Shown here in pieces: positions 25,253 through 33,422 of a stretch of DNA of 35,772 bases. Made by a program: the position numbers and the translations under genes. Numbering within the stretch: position 1 is the stretch's first letter; each line of letters starts with the position of its first letter. The notes under the pieces were generated by a model. The model was not told the DNA's origin, searched no databases, and saw only the letters and a program-made list of their open reading frames with translations. Source of the DNA: Chromatiales bacterium (GTDB taxonomy: Bacteria > Pseudomonadota > Gammaproteobacteria > Steroidobacterales > Woeseiaceae); contig JAIBDF010000020.1 in NCBI GenBank assembly GCA_024679535.1, positions 1 through 35,772 of the forward strand. The letters are read 5' to 3'.

Positions 25253-25702
25253 ATGTTCAGCATCGAAGCAATCATGAGTACGAACCTGATCACGGTGCCT
25301 CCGTCCGCGACTCTGGCCGAGGCCCGGACGCTGATGCACGATCACCGGATTCATCATCTCCCGGTTATGGATGGTGAGAAGCTAACGGGCCTGATCTCGT
25401 TAACGAACGTGCTCGCCGCCACCGACAGCTTTCTGCGAGACGACGGAACCCGCATTCATGCCAATGAAATCGGGATCGAGGATGTGATGGTGACGGACGT
25501 CGCAACAGTCGACGTTAACGCCAGCTTGCGTCACGCTGCGCTGTTTCTTGAGAGACACAAGATCGGCTGCCTGCCCGTTCTGCACAATAACAAAATTGTC
25601 GGCATCATCACGGACACGGATTTCGTTGCAGTTGCTATTAATCTCCTCGAACAAATCGAGGAAACGGAGCCTGTCGACGACGACTACGACGACGTCGCCT
25701 GA
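25253..25702 (+). CDS. Tandem CBS-domain protein
   Basis: This 149-residue cytoplasmic protein consists of two CBS domains: one with SIEAIMSTNLITVPPSATLAEA and HHLPVMDGEKLTGLISLTNVL, the second with IEDVMVTDVATVDVNASL and IGCLPVLHNNKIVGIITDTD. Such pairs bind adenine nucleotides and act as energy sensors on a partner. The tail is acidic (EETEPVDDDYDD). ATG at 25253 with AGGGA/CGGA upstream. The gene ends inside the end of the AI-2E transporter gene on the other strand (19-base convergent overlap). No catalytic domain is fused, so the partner is unknown. Confidence 0.9.
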   Translation: MFSIEAIMSTNLITVPPSATLAEARTLMHDHRIHHLPVMDGEKLTGLISLTNVLAATDSFLRDDGTRIHANEIGIEDVMVTDVATVDVNASLRHAALFLERHKIGCLPVLHNNKIVGIITDTDFVAVAINLLEQIEETEPVDDDYDDVA

Positions 25703-26772
25703 TCGGCGGCTTTCGCTCTCTCCCTCTCGCGGAGCGCGTGCTCTGCATCGCGTTCTGAGCCCAGCAGAATAGCAACCCACCGCGTTCTATCGTCGTTTTC
25801 CAACGCCATCTTCAGGGTCATTGTCAGTGGCACTGACAAGAGCATGCCGACAGGTCCGAAGATCCAGCCCCACGCGATCAAACCGACGAATACGACAAGC
25901 GGTGAGATACCCACGCCGTAACCCATAAGGCGCGGTTCGAGAAAGTTGCCAAAGACAAGATTGATACCGATGAACCCCACCGCCGTCGCACCGGCGGCGC
26001 CCGGGCCAATCTGGATGAGTGCAAGCAATACGGCCGGTACCGCGGCAATAATCGAGCCAATGGTGGGTACGTAGTTGAGCAGGAATGCAAACATTGCCCA
26101 GAGTAATGGGAAGTCGACATTGAGCGCCCACGTCAGCAATCCAGCACACATGCCGGTCGCCATGCTGACAAGCGTTTTAATACCCAGGTAGCGACCCAGG
26201 TTCTGCATGAAGTCGCGCGCACCCTGCAACGAATCGGCACTTCTACCAAACGCGGCCTGGAATTTCGTTTTTGCCGTACCCGCCTCGAGCAGAATAAATA
26301 TCATCGTGAAAATGATGAGGAAAGTATTCGTTAATACATCGCGGAGACCATTCAGGATGCCGGCGACGAGAGCCATGGCAAAGCCAGGGTCAATCATGTC
26401 GCTCATGCTCTCGGTTGATTCGTCAACCTTCAGGTGTTTGACAACAAACTCGAAAGCCTGCTGATTAAGGACGTCGAGCCTTGCCTGGTAGGTCGGTAAC
26501 GCCGCCGTAAAGTCGGCAATGGACGTGCCGAGAATCGCACCGACGACCACAAGTATGAGCATCAGCATAGTGACGATGAGCAACGCAGCCAGAACGGAGG
26601 GCACACGATGCGCCTGCAACCAGAGCATCGGGCGCACTGTAATCAGTGCGAGGAACGCTGCAACCAGGAACGGGACCAGCAGTACCGACATCATTTGCAT
26701 GCCGTAAATCACAACGACTACAGCTGCAGCCATGATGATGGCGCTGGATTTGGTTTGCGGTACTTGTTCCAC
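25684..26772 (-). CDS. AI-2E-family transporter (PerM/YdiK-like)
   Basis: This 362-residue inner-membrane protein has seven to eight helices. The C-terminal block has WAMFAFLLNYVPTIGSIIAAVPAVLLA, FGNFLEPRLMGYGVGISPLVVF and GWIFGPVGMLLSVPLTMTLK, which define the AI-2E exporter-like family (UPF0118). Members are linked to export of AI-2 or to Na+/H+ antiport; the substrate cannot be deduced here. The start is a GTG at 26772, as no upstream ATG fits. A charged C-terminal tail (GSERDAEHALRERERAK) is cytoplasmic. Confidence 0.9.
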   Translation of the reverse strand: MEQVPQTKSSAIIMAAAVVVVIYGMQMMSVLLVPFLVAAFLALITVRPMLWLQAHRVPSVLAALLIVTMLMLILVVVGAILGTSIADFTAALPTYQARLDVLNQQAFEFVVKHLKVDESTESMSDMIDPGFAMALVAGILNGLRDVLTNTFLIIFTMIFILLEAGTAKTKFQAAFGRSADSLQGARDFMQNLGRYLGIKTLVSMATGMCAGLLTWALNVDFPLLWAMFAFLLNYVPTIGSIIAAVPAVLLALIQIGPGAAGATAVGFIGINLVFGNFLEPRLMGYGVGISPLVVFVGLIAWGWIFGPVGMLLSVPLTMTLKMALENDDRTRWVAILLGSERDAEHALRERERAKAADQATSS

Positions 26773-26794
26773 GGTCAGATCATCTCACACGCAG

Positions 26795-27184
26795 TTACTT
26801 CTTTTCTTTCGACGTATACAACTCTGCCTCTTCGCGCGTGAGCTGGTCAATCTTCACGCTCCAGCGAGCCAGCGTCGAGCTGATACGCAGCTGGTACAGG
26901 CCGGCTGAATGGAACAGTTTGACGCCGTTGCCGCGATGCTTGGTATACAACACGCGCCCGACATGGCGACTGGTCTTGGCTTCAATCAATGTAATTTCGA
27001 GACCCATCATTGCCTCGAAATCGCCATCGAGGCGCCAGTCGAGAACCCATGGTGACTCAACGCGAAAAATGGCCGTCGTCGTATTGCCGGAGCCCTTGAA
27101 TTCGGCAACACGGGTCTTGGCATCCGCTGGCATGCTCACGCAGGTAAGCATGGTCGCGACGATCAGGACTGTAAGTTTGCGCAT
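26795..27184 (-). CDS. Small secreted protein of unknown function
   Basis: This 129-residue protein has a signal peptide (MRKLTVLIVATMLTCVSMPADA) and a beta-rich domain with FKGSGNTTTAIFRVESPWVLDW, EITLIEAKTSRHVGRVLYT and YQLRISSTLARWSVKIDQL. The plan looks like a single beta-sandwich of the kind that stays in the periplasm. I do not recognise the family. The ATG at 27184 is preceded by GAGG at 5 bases, which decides against the in-frame ATG at 27190. It lies 19 bases after the SDR gene and 22 bases before the AI-2E transporter gene, so it is likely cotranscribed with both. Confidence 0.75.
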   Translation of the reverse strand: MRKLTVLIVATMLTCVSMPADAKTRVAEFKGSGNTTTAIFRVESPWVLDWRLDGDFEAMMGLEITLIEAKTSRHVGRVLYTKHRGNGVKLFHSAGLYQLRISSTLARWSVKIDQLTREEAELYTSKEKK

Positions 27185-27203
27185 AGTCACCTCTGTGCGA
27201 ATT

Positions 27204-28100
27204 CTAGCACTTCAAATAGCGCAGTGACTCGGGTGTGAACGGCTGCGCCTCCCGCCCGATAAGACTTTTGACGGCGTCTGCGGTTCCCGTGTTGCCTTCT
27301 TCGAGCATCGTGAGCTGGTCCCGCGTCACCGGGTAGAACGGCAGCCAGTCAAACAGCGTGGCTCCAATTCGCATGACCCACAAATGCATTGGCAGAATGA
27401 GCTTCGACTTGCCTGCTGCGGCAGCGACACGTTGCACGATTTCGCGCCAGTCCAGCGTTTCGGGCCCTGCCAGTTCGATGGTCTGGCCGAATGTACTGTC
27501 ATCTTGCAGTGACGCACAGAAAGCATCGGCTACATCCTTGATATGTACGGGCGACATCCGCACGCCGGGGAACGCAACAGCCGGCAGCGGCGGCTTGATC
27601 ATGTCCTGAAACAGCTGCGTCGCGAACTCCATCGTGCCGCGCGGGTCGCCGAAAATAACGGACGGCCGCAGCACGGTTACGTCGAGCCCGCTGTGCAGCG
27701 CATGAATCTCCGCACGACATTTGGTTGCCTGGTATTTGGTACCCGGATCCTTGACCCCGATGGCACTCATTAGCAACAGTCGCTGGACGCCAGCTTGTCG
27801 CGCGGCGCTTACCGTATCGACTACGCCCTGGTACTGGGTTTGCTCAAATGTAATACCGCGGCGTGGGAACTCGCGCAGCAGTCCCACATTGTAGATCGCT
27901 GCATCGCAGCCCTTTAGCACCGCTGACAGGGCCGCTGTCGAATCCAGATCACCCGTCACCACATTTACCCTGGCAGGTTGCCGGACTTTGTGCTCGCTAC
28001 CTGGCCTCACGAGCACGTTGACCTCGTGACCATTGGCAAGCAATGCGTCGACCAGGTAACCGCCCACAAAACCGGTGCCACCTATGATTCCAACTCGCAC
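27204..28100 (-). CDS. NAD(P)-dependent SDR, NDUFA9/epimerase-like
   Basis: This 298-residue cytoplasmic protein belongs to the extended/atypical SDR family. The Rossmann motif is GGTGFVGGYL at 8-17; Asp52 of TGDLDS, the YNVGLLRE stretch near 90 and the YQATKCRAE motif near 143-151 fit the atypical NDUFA9-like group, whose catalytic Tyr-Lys spacing is modified. The substrate is unknown. Start is the GTG at 28100, with AAGGAG about 10-11 bases upstream. It is divergent from the YhhN gene with 78 bases between starts. Confidence 0.87.
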   Translation of the reverse strand: MRVGIIGGTGFVGGYLVDALLANGHEVNVLVRPGSEHKVRQPARVNVVTGDLDSTAALSAVLKGCDAAIYNVGLLREFPRRGITFEQTQYQGVVDTVSAARQAGVQRLLLMSAIGVKDPGTKYQATKCRAEIHALHSGLDVTVLRPSVIFGDPRGTMEFATQLFQDMIKPPLPAVAFPGVRMSPVHIKDVADAFCASLQDDSTFGQTIELAGPETLDWREIVQRVAAAAGKSKLILPMHLWVMRIGATLFDWLPFYPVTRDQLTMLEEGNTGTADAVKSLIGREAQPFTPESLRYLKC

Positions 28101-28178
28101 AGTCAGAGTGCTCCTTTACATTGAGGCCTTAGCCTTAAGACAGGCTTGGTTGCAAGAAAATCCCTGTAGACTGCCATA

Positions 28179-28829
28179 ATGATGTCCCCTCGCGTGCTTG
28201 TCACTCTTGTTGGGGTTGCCTGCATCGCCTTGGTAGCCCTGTTGCTCGCAGACATGCCGGCCCCGGCCGCTGCCGCGAAGTTTATTGCCTCGACTGCGTT
28301 TGTTGCCCTCGCGATTCGTAGTGGTGCATTGGCCTCGGTCTACGGGCGCCTCATCCTGACCGGCCTGGCGCTCTCGTGGTGCGGCGATATGTTTCTAATT
28401 GGGAATTCAAAGACGGCCTTCCTCGCCGGGCTGTTCGCCTTCCTGATGGCACACGTTGCCTACGTCGCGGCGTTTGTCCGACACGGCTACGAGCGGCGTT
28501 GGATAGGGGTGGCCATAATTCCGGTCACTGCTATCGCCATTGGCGTCTTTGTCTGGCTGGAGCCATATACTCCGCCCGACCTCCTGAACCCGGTCCGTGC
28601 GTATGTGGCAGTGATCAGCCTGATGGTGATCTTCGCGATTGGCACACAGGGACGCGGCGCTTCGAAGCTAATCGTCGCCGGTGCGACGCTGTTTTTCCTG
28701 TCCGATCTGTCGGTCGCATCGCTGCGGCTCGTGCAAACCCAGTACCCCACCTACATCATCGGGCTGCCGCTCTACTACGCCGGTCAGATTTGCCTGGCGT
28801 TGAGCTCTTCACATTCGCGATCCCACTGA
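28179..28829 (+). CDS. YhhN-family lysoplasmalogenase-like membrane protein
   Basis: This 216-residue protein has about eight helices and the YhhN/TMEM86 marks: AKFIASTAFVALAI, LALSWCGDMFLIG, FAFLMAHVAYVAAFV, LFFLSDLSVASLRLV and a final PLYYAGQICLALS. Family members hydrolyse the vinyl-ether bond of lysoplasmalogens; activity here is an inference. Two ATG codons stand in tandem (28179, 28182). No ribosome binding site is visible; TAGACT ends 6 bases before the ATG. Its 3' end overlaps the LysR gene by 46 bases, in opposite orientation. Confidence 0.88.
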   Translation: MMSPRVLVTLVGVACIALVALLLADMPAPAAAAKFIASTAFVALAIRSGALASVYGRLILTGLALSWCGDMFLIGNSKTAFLAGLFAFLMAHVAYVAAFVRHGYERRWIGVAIIPVTAIAIGVFVWLEPYTPPDLLNPVRAYVAVISLMVIFAIGTQGRGASKLIVAGATLFFLSDLSVASLRLVQTQYPTYIIGLPLYYAGQICLALSSSHSRSH

Positions 28830-29719
28830 GGCGTTCCGGCAAAGCGCTCTACCAGGAAATCGATAAACGCCCGTACGCGATAGGAGAGGTGGCGGGTCGG
28901 CGGGTACACCGCGTAGGCCGGCGTTATTGGCCACTCGATGTCCGTAAAAATCGGAACCAGGTTGCCACGACGAATGGCTTCGGCGGCAAGAAAAGCTGGT
29001 TGGATGATGATGCCCAGGCCATGTGCGGCGGCATTCGACAGGAAGTCCCCGCTCGACGCGCGCATGGCCGTCCTGACCTCGATAACCCTCTTTTTACCCC
29101 GCTCATCCGTCCAGGACCATCGGTCCGGTTCGGCGAGATTCGAGTACACCAGGCAGTCGTGACTGCTGAGCTCCTCCGGGGACTCGGGCATACCGTGCGT
29201 ATTGAGGTAGTGCGGGGACGCCGCAACGACCGTTCTTGAGTCGAACAGCTTGCGCGCGATGAGTGATGAGTCTTTTAGATGTCCGATGCGAACAGCCACA
29301 TCGATACCCTCTTCCACGAGGTCGATCCGCCGGTCGTTCAGGTCGAGATCGAACTTCAGCCTTGGATGCTGCTTGCAGAACGCCGCGATCGGCTTGCACA
29401 TATGACGCACGCCGAACGACAGGGGTAACGCCACTCGCAGGGTTCCTCGGAGTTCGCCGTGCTCCTGCTGCACGGCCGCCTCTGCCTCCTCAAGGTCGGC
29501 GAGAATGCGTGAGCTGTGCTCATAGAAGCTTTGCCCGGTATCCGTCAGGTTAAGGACCCGGGTGGTGCGCCTCAGCAATTGCACGCCCAGGCGCTCTTCC
29601 AGAGCCGACACCCGCCGGCTTACGGCCGACTTGGCGGTATCAAGACGATCGGCGGCCGCCGTAAAGCTGCCGGTTTCCACGACGGCCACAAAGGCCTGTA
29701 AATCCTCGAACTTATCCAT
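28784..29719 (-). CDS. LysR-type transcriptional regulator
   Basis: This 311-residue DNA-binding protein has the LysR winged helix-turn-helix at 1-62 (DLQAFVAVVETGSFTAAADRL, TAKSAVSRRVSALEERLGVQL) and an effector domain from about 90 (LRGTLRVALPLSFG). The residues fit the LTTR group that controls quinone- or electrophile-related genes. The ATG at 29719 has no ribosome binding site; TAAAAT is 10 bases upstream, so the transcript could be almost leaderless. It is divergent from azoR with 110 bases between starts; the inverted repeat between them is the natural binding site. Confidence 0.93.
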   Translation of the reverse strand: MDKFEDLQAFVAVVETGSFTAAADRLDTAKSAVSRRVSALEERLGVQLLRRTTRVLNLTDTGQSFYEHSSRILADLEEAEAAVQQEHGELRGTLRVALPLSFGVRHMCKPIAAFCKQHPRLKFDLDLNDRRIDLVEEGIDVAVRIGHLKDSSLIARKLFDSRTVVAASPHYLNTHGMPESPEELSSHDCLVYSNLAEPDRWSWTDERGKKRVIEVRTAMRASSGDFLSNAAAHGLGIIIQPAFLAAEAIRRGNLVPIFTDIEWPITPAYAVYPPTRHLSYRVRAFIDFLVERFAGTPQWDRECEELNARQI

Positions 29720-29744
29720 ATTGTTGCGTATTTTAGAACAATAT
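29718..29744. promoter_or_regulatory. LysR-type operator: perfect dyad in the lysR-azoR gap
   Basis: ATATTGTT (29718-29725) and AACAATAT (29737-29744) form a perfect inverted repeat separated by 11 bases; the centre T-N11-A pattern is the LysR consensus. The left arm overlaps the LysR start codon and the spacer holds its likely -10 (ATTTTA at 29730-29735, read TAAAAT on the minus strand), implying autorepression. A second smaller palindrome, ACAATATTGT, lies at 29738-29747. Immediately beyond, TTGTCT (29745-29750) and TATTTT (29768-29773) with 17 bases between make a plausible azoR promoter. Confidence 0.72.
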
Positions 29745-29829
29745 TGTCTATAAACCAGTATTTATCTTATTTTCGTCAACAGCGACACTGTTTCCGACAG
29801 TTAGAAATCGACACACCCGGAGACACACC

Positions 29830-30453
29830 ATGACCGCAGCAACACCACTCAGGATCCTCGAAGTACAGGCCAGCGCACGCAGCGCCGGCTCTATCAGTCG
29901 CGACCTCACCGCGGACCTGATCGCAGCCCTTGAGGATAACCACGGCACTATCGAGGTAACGCGACGCGACCTCGCCAACGGCCTGCCCTTCATTGACGCG
30001 GCCTGGGTCGGCGCGAACTTCACACCTGATGAGGATCGGACGAATACGCACAGGCAGATCCTGTCCCGTTCCGATGAACTGGTCGCCGAACTGCAGGCAG
30101 CCGACGTGATTGTGATTGGCGCACCGATTTACAATTTCTCGGTTCCTGCGGTACTCAAGGCATGGATCGATATGATCGCCCGTGCTCGACTGACATTTGA
30201 GTACACTGAAAGCGGCCCCGTCGGGTTGCTCAAGGACAAGAAGGTCTACGCTGTCGTACCCTCCGGCGGCGTACCTGTCGGTAGCCCGATGGACTTCGCG
30301 ACGCCTTACCTGCGTCATGCCCTTGGCTTTGTGGGCATCACCGATGTCGAGATCATCGGCGCCCAGGGCGCCGATCGTGGTAACGACGAGGCCCTCGACA
30401 ACGCACGCGCCCGCATTGCGGAATTGATTCACCTGGCGCCAAGAGCCGCCTGA
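29830..30453 (+). CDS. azoR: FMN-dependent NADH-azoreductase / quinone reductase
   Basis: This 207-residue flavodoxin-fold enzyme reduces quinones and azo compounds with NAD(P)H. The phosphate loop SARSAGSISRDLT (about 15-27), GAPIYNFSVPAVLKAWIDMI (about 97-116) and the PSGGVPVGSPMDF stretch (about 145-157) match AzoR. The ATG at 29830 has CGGAGA 6 bases upstream. The gene is divergent from the LysR regulator and is followed by the pirin gene after 17 bases, so it is probably induced by electrophiles or quinones. Confidence 0.92.
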   Translation: MTAATPLRILEVQASARSAGSISRDLTADLIAALEDNHGTIEVTRRDLANGLPFIDAAWVGANFTPDEDRTNTHRQILSRSDELVAELQAADVIVIGAPIYNFSVPAVLKAWIDMIARARLTFEYTESGPVGLLKDKKVYAVVPSGGVPVGSPMDFATPYLRHALGFVGITDVEIIGAQGADRGNDEALDNARARIAELIHLAPRAA

Positions 30454-30470
30454 GCCGGAAGGAGACAACC

Positions 30471-31169
30471 ATGCTAGACATTATTCGTTCCGACGATCGC
30501 GGCAGCGCAGACCACGGCTGGCTGCAGGCCAAACACACATTTTCGTTCGCGGATTATCAAAACCCCGAGCGTGTGCACTTTGGCAAAGTTCGTGTAATCA
30601 ACGAGGACCGTATTGCTCCCGGACAGGGATTCGCGACGCATCCGCACAACGACATGGAGATCGTGACGTACATCATCAGCGGAGCGATCGAACACAAGGA
30701 CAGCATGGGCAACGGCACTGTTATCTCGGCCGGAGAAGTGCAGCGCATGACGGCAGGTACGGGCGTGCTGCACAGCGAGTTCAATCACTCCAGGGAAGAA
30801 GAACTCCACCTGCTGCAAATCTGGATCTTCCCGGAGGAAAAGAACCTAACGCCAGGTTATGAGCAGACCCTGTTCAGCCGTGAAGAAAAACTCAACCGCC
30901 TGCGCCTGGTGGGTTCGCGCGACGGCAGAGAGGGTTCGGTCACCATCCACCAGGATGTCGATCTGTACGCCAGCATTGTCGAAAAAGACAAAAACGTCAT
31001 GCTTGACGACGTTGCAGATCGCCGCGTACTGGTGCAAATCATATCGGGAAGCGTTGATATGAATGGCGAAACACTTGCCGCCGGAGACGGCGTGCAAATT
31101 CGCGGTGAACCGGCGATCAGCATTACGGCAAACGACGATGCCGAGCTACTGCTGTTCAATATGAGTTGA
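30471..31169 (+). CDS. Pirin-family protein (YhaK-like)
   Basis: This 232-residue bicupin protein has the pirin pattern: GFATHPHNDMEIVTYIISG (about 52-72), giving the metal-binding His57, His59, then HSEFNHS near 101-107 with the third His and Glu. The rest, LLQIWIFPEEKNLTPGYEQ and the C-terminal cupin, is as in the E. coli YhaK/YhhW quercetinase-like group. Pirins can be quercetin 2,3-dioxygenases and redox sensors. AAGGAG sits 8 bases before the ATG. It is in the azoR transcript; the combination is common in quinone-stress modules. Confidence 0.92.
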   Translation: MLDIIRSDDRGSADHGWLQAKHTFSFADYQNPERVHFGKVRVINEDRIAPGQGFATHPHNDMEIVTYIISGAIEHKDSMGNGTVISAGEVQRMTAGTGVLHSEFNHSREEELHLLQIWIFPEEKNLTPGYEQTLFSREEKLNRLRLVGSRDGREGSVTIHQDVDLYASIVEKDKNVMLDDVADRRVLVQIISGSVDMNGETLAAGDGVQIRGEPAISITANDDAELLLFNMS

Positions 31170-31192
31170 GCGCAATGGGTTAGAATAACGCC

Positions 31193-33055
31193 ATGCGAGT
31201 TCTGACCCTGATAGCGAGCCTGTGCCTCGCCGCCGCCTGCGGCGGCGGTGGCAGCAGCTCTGCCGCACCACCCAGTCCGTCACCTGCCTCGACACAGATC
31301 AATGAGATTCAGGGTACCGGCGCAAGCAGTCCGATGGAAGGCCAGACGGTTACCGTGACCGGCATCGTCACCGGTGACTTCCAGGAAAATGACTCGGACG
31401 ACCGCAGGAACCTTGGTGGATTTTATCTCCAGGATGCTCCACCTGACATAGACCTTCAGACTTCCGACGGTGTGTTTGTATTCGACGGCACCGACCCGGC
31501 CACCGATATTGATGCGGGCGACCTCGTTGAAGTAACGGGTACAGTCGCCGAATATTTTGGCGAGACGCAGATTAATGCGACCTCTGTCCGAATCGTCGGG
31601 ATTGGAGCGGTTGTTGCGCGCCCCCTGAGCCTGCCCTTCAATACGACCACGATCAATAGTGACGGCGACCCCATCGCCGATCTCGAACGCTATGAGGGCA
31701 TGCTGGTTGAGCTTCTCGGGACACTGACTGTAAGCGGTCATCACAATCTTGGACGCTTTGGCACCGTCATACTGTCGCAGGGCGGCCGGCTTACGCAGTT
31801 CACGAATAGCAATGCCCCCGATGTCGCTGGATATGCGGCACACGAACAAATGAATGCGCGCCGCTCGATCATTCTGGACGACGGCCTGCGTGTCCAGAAC
31901 CCGACTACGATTCACTACCTGGACGCTGGCGCGGCGGCAAATTATTCGATCCGTTCCGGCGACACGCTCGACGGGGTTGTTGGCGTACTGCGGTACTCCC
32001 GCGGCAGTGGCGGCAGCGGCGACGAAACCTGGCGCCTGATGCCGACCGTTGACCCGCAATTCACGGCAGTTAATCCACGACCGGGCGCGCCGGCGATCGG
32101 CGGCGCATTGCGAGTGGCAAGTTTCAATGTGCTCAACTTCTTTACGACAATAGATGCCGGACAACCCAGTTGCGGACCGCAAAGCAATCAGTCATGTCGG
32201 GGCGCAGACAGCAGCGCCGAGTTTTCGCGGCAACTTGAAAAGACCGTCACCGCGCTGACCATGCTGGACGCAGACATCATCGGCGTTATGGAACTCGAAA
32301 ATAACGCTAGCGATTCGCTGAGAGTATTGGTCGACGCCATGAACGCACGCACCGGCACCTCCGACTACGCCTGGGTTGATACAGGCACGATCCATAACGA
32401 CGTCATAAAAACGGGTTTCATTTACCGCAGCTCGCGCGTATCGACAGTAAGTGAGTTCGCCTTGCTCGATCGCAGTGTTGATTCACGCTTCAATGATGCA
32501 CGTAACCGACCTGCGCTTGCCCAGAGTTTCGCACTTGATGCATCCGGGGCGGTTCTTACCGTAGCCGTGAACCATCTCAAGTCGAAGGGCTCAACGTGCG
32601 ATGCGGATGGCGACCCGAATCTCGCGGATGGCCAGGGAAACTGCAATATCACGCGAACCAATGCGGCGATCGCATTGGCTGACTGGCTGGCCACCGACCC
32701 GACCGGAAGTGGTCATGCCGACGTTCTGATTATCGGTGACCTGAATGCGTACGCCGAGGAGGACCCATTAACAACGTTTGCCAGCGCCGGGTTTACCAAC
32801 CTGCTGGAGTCGCGGACGCATCCATACTCGTTTGTATTTGACGCTCAGGCCGGCGCCCTGGATCACGCTCTTGTGTCCGCGACCCTTGCACCGCAGGTTG
32901 TTGAGACAATCGAATGGCACATCAACGCCGACGAGCCACGCGTGCTCGACTACAACCTCGATAACGGCCGCGACCCGAACCTGTTTGACGGCGCCACACC
33001 TTTCAGGGCATCCGACCATGATCCGGTCGTAATTGGCATCGATCTGACGAACTAG
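31193..33055 (+). CDS. ExeM/NucH-type extracellular nuclease lipoprotein
   Basis: This 620-residue exported protein has a lipobox (LCLAAAC, Cys16), a Gly/Ser/Pro linker, and an OB-fold-like domain of about 35-130 (GQTVTVTGIVTGDFQ, GDLVEVTGTVAEYFGETQI). The catalytic endonuclease/exonuclease/phosphatase domain runs from about 305: RVASFNVLNFF, IIGVMELENN (metal Glu), VNHLKSKGS, LIIGDLNAY (catalytic Asp and Asn), and ASDHDPVVIGI at the end with the His-Asp pair. ExeM-like nucleases degrade extracellular DNA. Many relatives have a C-terminal anchor; none is seen here because of the lipobox. No ribosome binding site; TAGAAT ends 6 bases before the ATG. Confidence 0.92.
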   Translation: MRVLTLIASLCLAAACGGGGSSSAAPPSPSPASTQINEIQGTGASSPMEGQTVTVTGIVTGDFQENDSDDRRNLGGFYLQDAPPDIDLQTSDGVFVFDGTDPATDIDAGDLVEVTGTVAEYFGETQINATSVRIVGIGAVVARPLSLPFNTTTINSDGDPIADLERYEGMLVELLGTLTVSGHHNLGRFGTVILSQGGRLTQFTNSNAPDVAGYAAHEQMNARRSIILDDGLRVQNPTTIHYLDAGAAANYSIRSGDTLDGVVGVLRYSRGSGGSGDETWRLMPTVDPQFTAVNPRPGAPAIGGALRVASFNVLNFFTTIDAGQPSCGPQSNQSCRGADSSAEFSRQLEKTVTALTMLDADIIGVMELENNASDSLRVLVDAMNARTGTSDYAWVDTGTIHNDVIKTGFIYRSSRVSTVSEFALLDRSVDSRFNDARNRPALAQSFALDASGAVLTVAVNHLKSKGSTCDADGDPNLADGQGNCNITRTNAAIALADWLATDPTGSGHADVLIIGDLNAYAEEDPLTTFASAGFTNLLESRTHPYSFVFDAQAGALDHALVSATLAPQVVETIEWHINADEPRVLDYNLDNGRDPNLFDGATPFRASDHDPVVIGIDLTN

Positions 33056-33083
33056 TACTTGTCACCAGCGCCGCGCCATTGAG

Positions 33084-33320
33084 CTAATCGAGATCGTTTA
33101 GCAAGGTATGTAACTCATCGCGCAGCGCCTCGAGAATCATGGCGAGGTCGTGAATCGCAAGGACAGGAGCCCAGCCAGTCCGCGGATTGCCCTCGTCGCG
33201 CTCGTCATCATCCCAGTGGCGATGCAGTACGACCTGGTGCAGCTCACCAACATTGCGAAGAACCTCAATCGCAACGAGGTTGCGCCGAACCTGGTCGTAG
33301 ATTCTATTACCGGATCTCAT
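33084..33320 (-). CDS. Small hypothetical protein
   Basis: The frame encodes 78 residues: RIYDQVRRNLVAIEVLRNVG near the start, a charged HRHWDDDERDEGNP segment, and LAMILEALRDELHTLL at the end. It looks like a helical cytoplasmic protein and the codon choice is not abnormal, but there is no good ribosome binding site and no recognised family. It lies between the ExeM gene end (convergent, 28 bases) and the phospholipase D-like gene. It could be a real small gene or a chance frame. Confidence 0.45.
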   Translation of the reverse strand: MRSGNRIYDQVRRNLVAIEVLRNVGELHQVVLHRHWDDDERDEGNPRTGWAPVLAIHDLAMILEALRDELHTLLNDLD

Positions 33321-33422
33321 AATTGAGACAGACCGGATACCCGCGGAATTTATTTCCGTTTACGATCCATTGTGTCGGGCCACCTCGGCATCATGCAGAT
33401 GCGTGCTGCCAAATGCCCAGTG

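Noticed and set aside
28376-29239. Plus-strand frame (287 codons) spanning yhhN and part of lysR
   Set aside because: It bridges two real genes in other frames, is Arg-rich and has no family signature.
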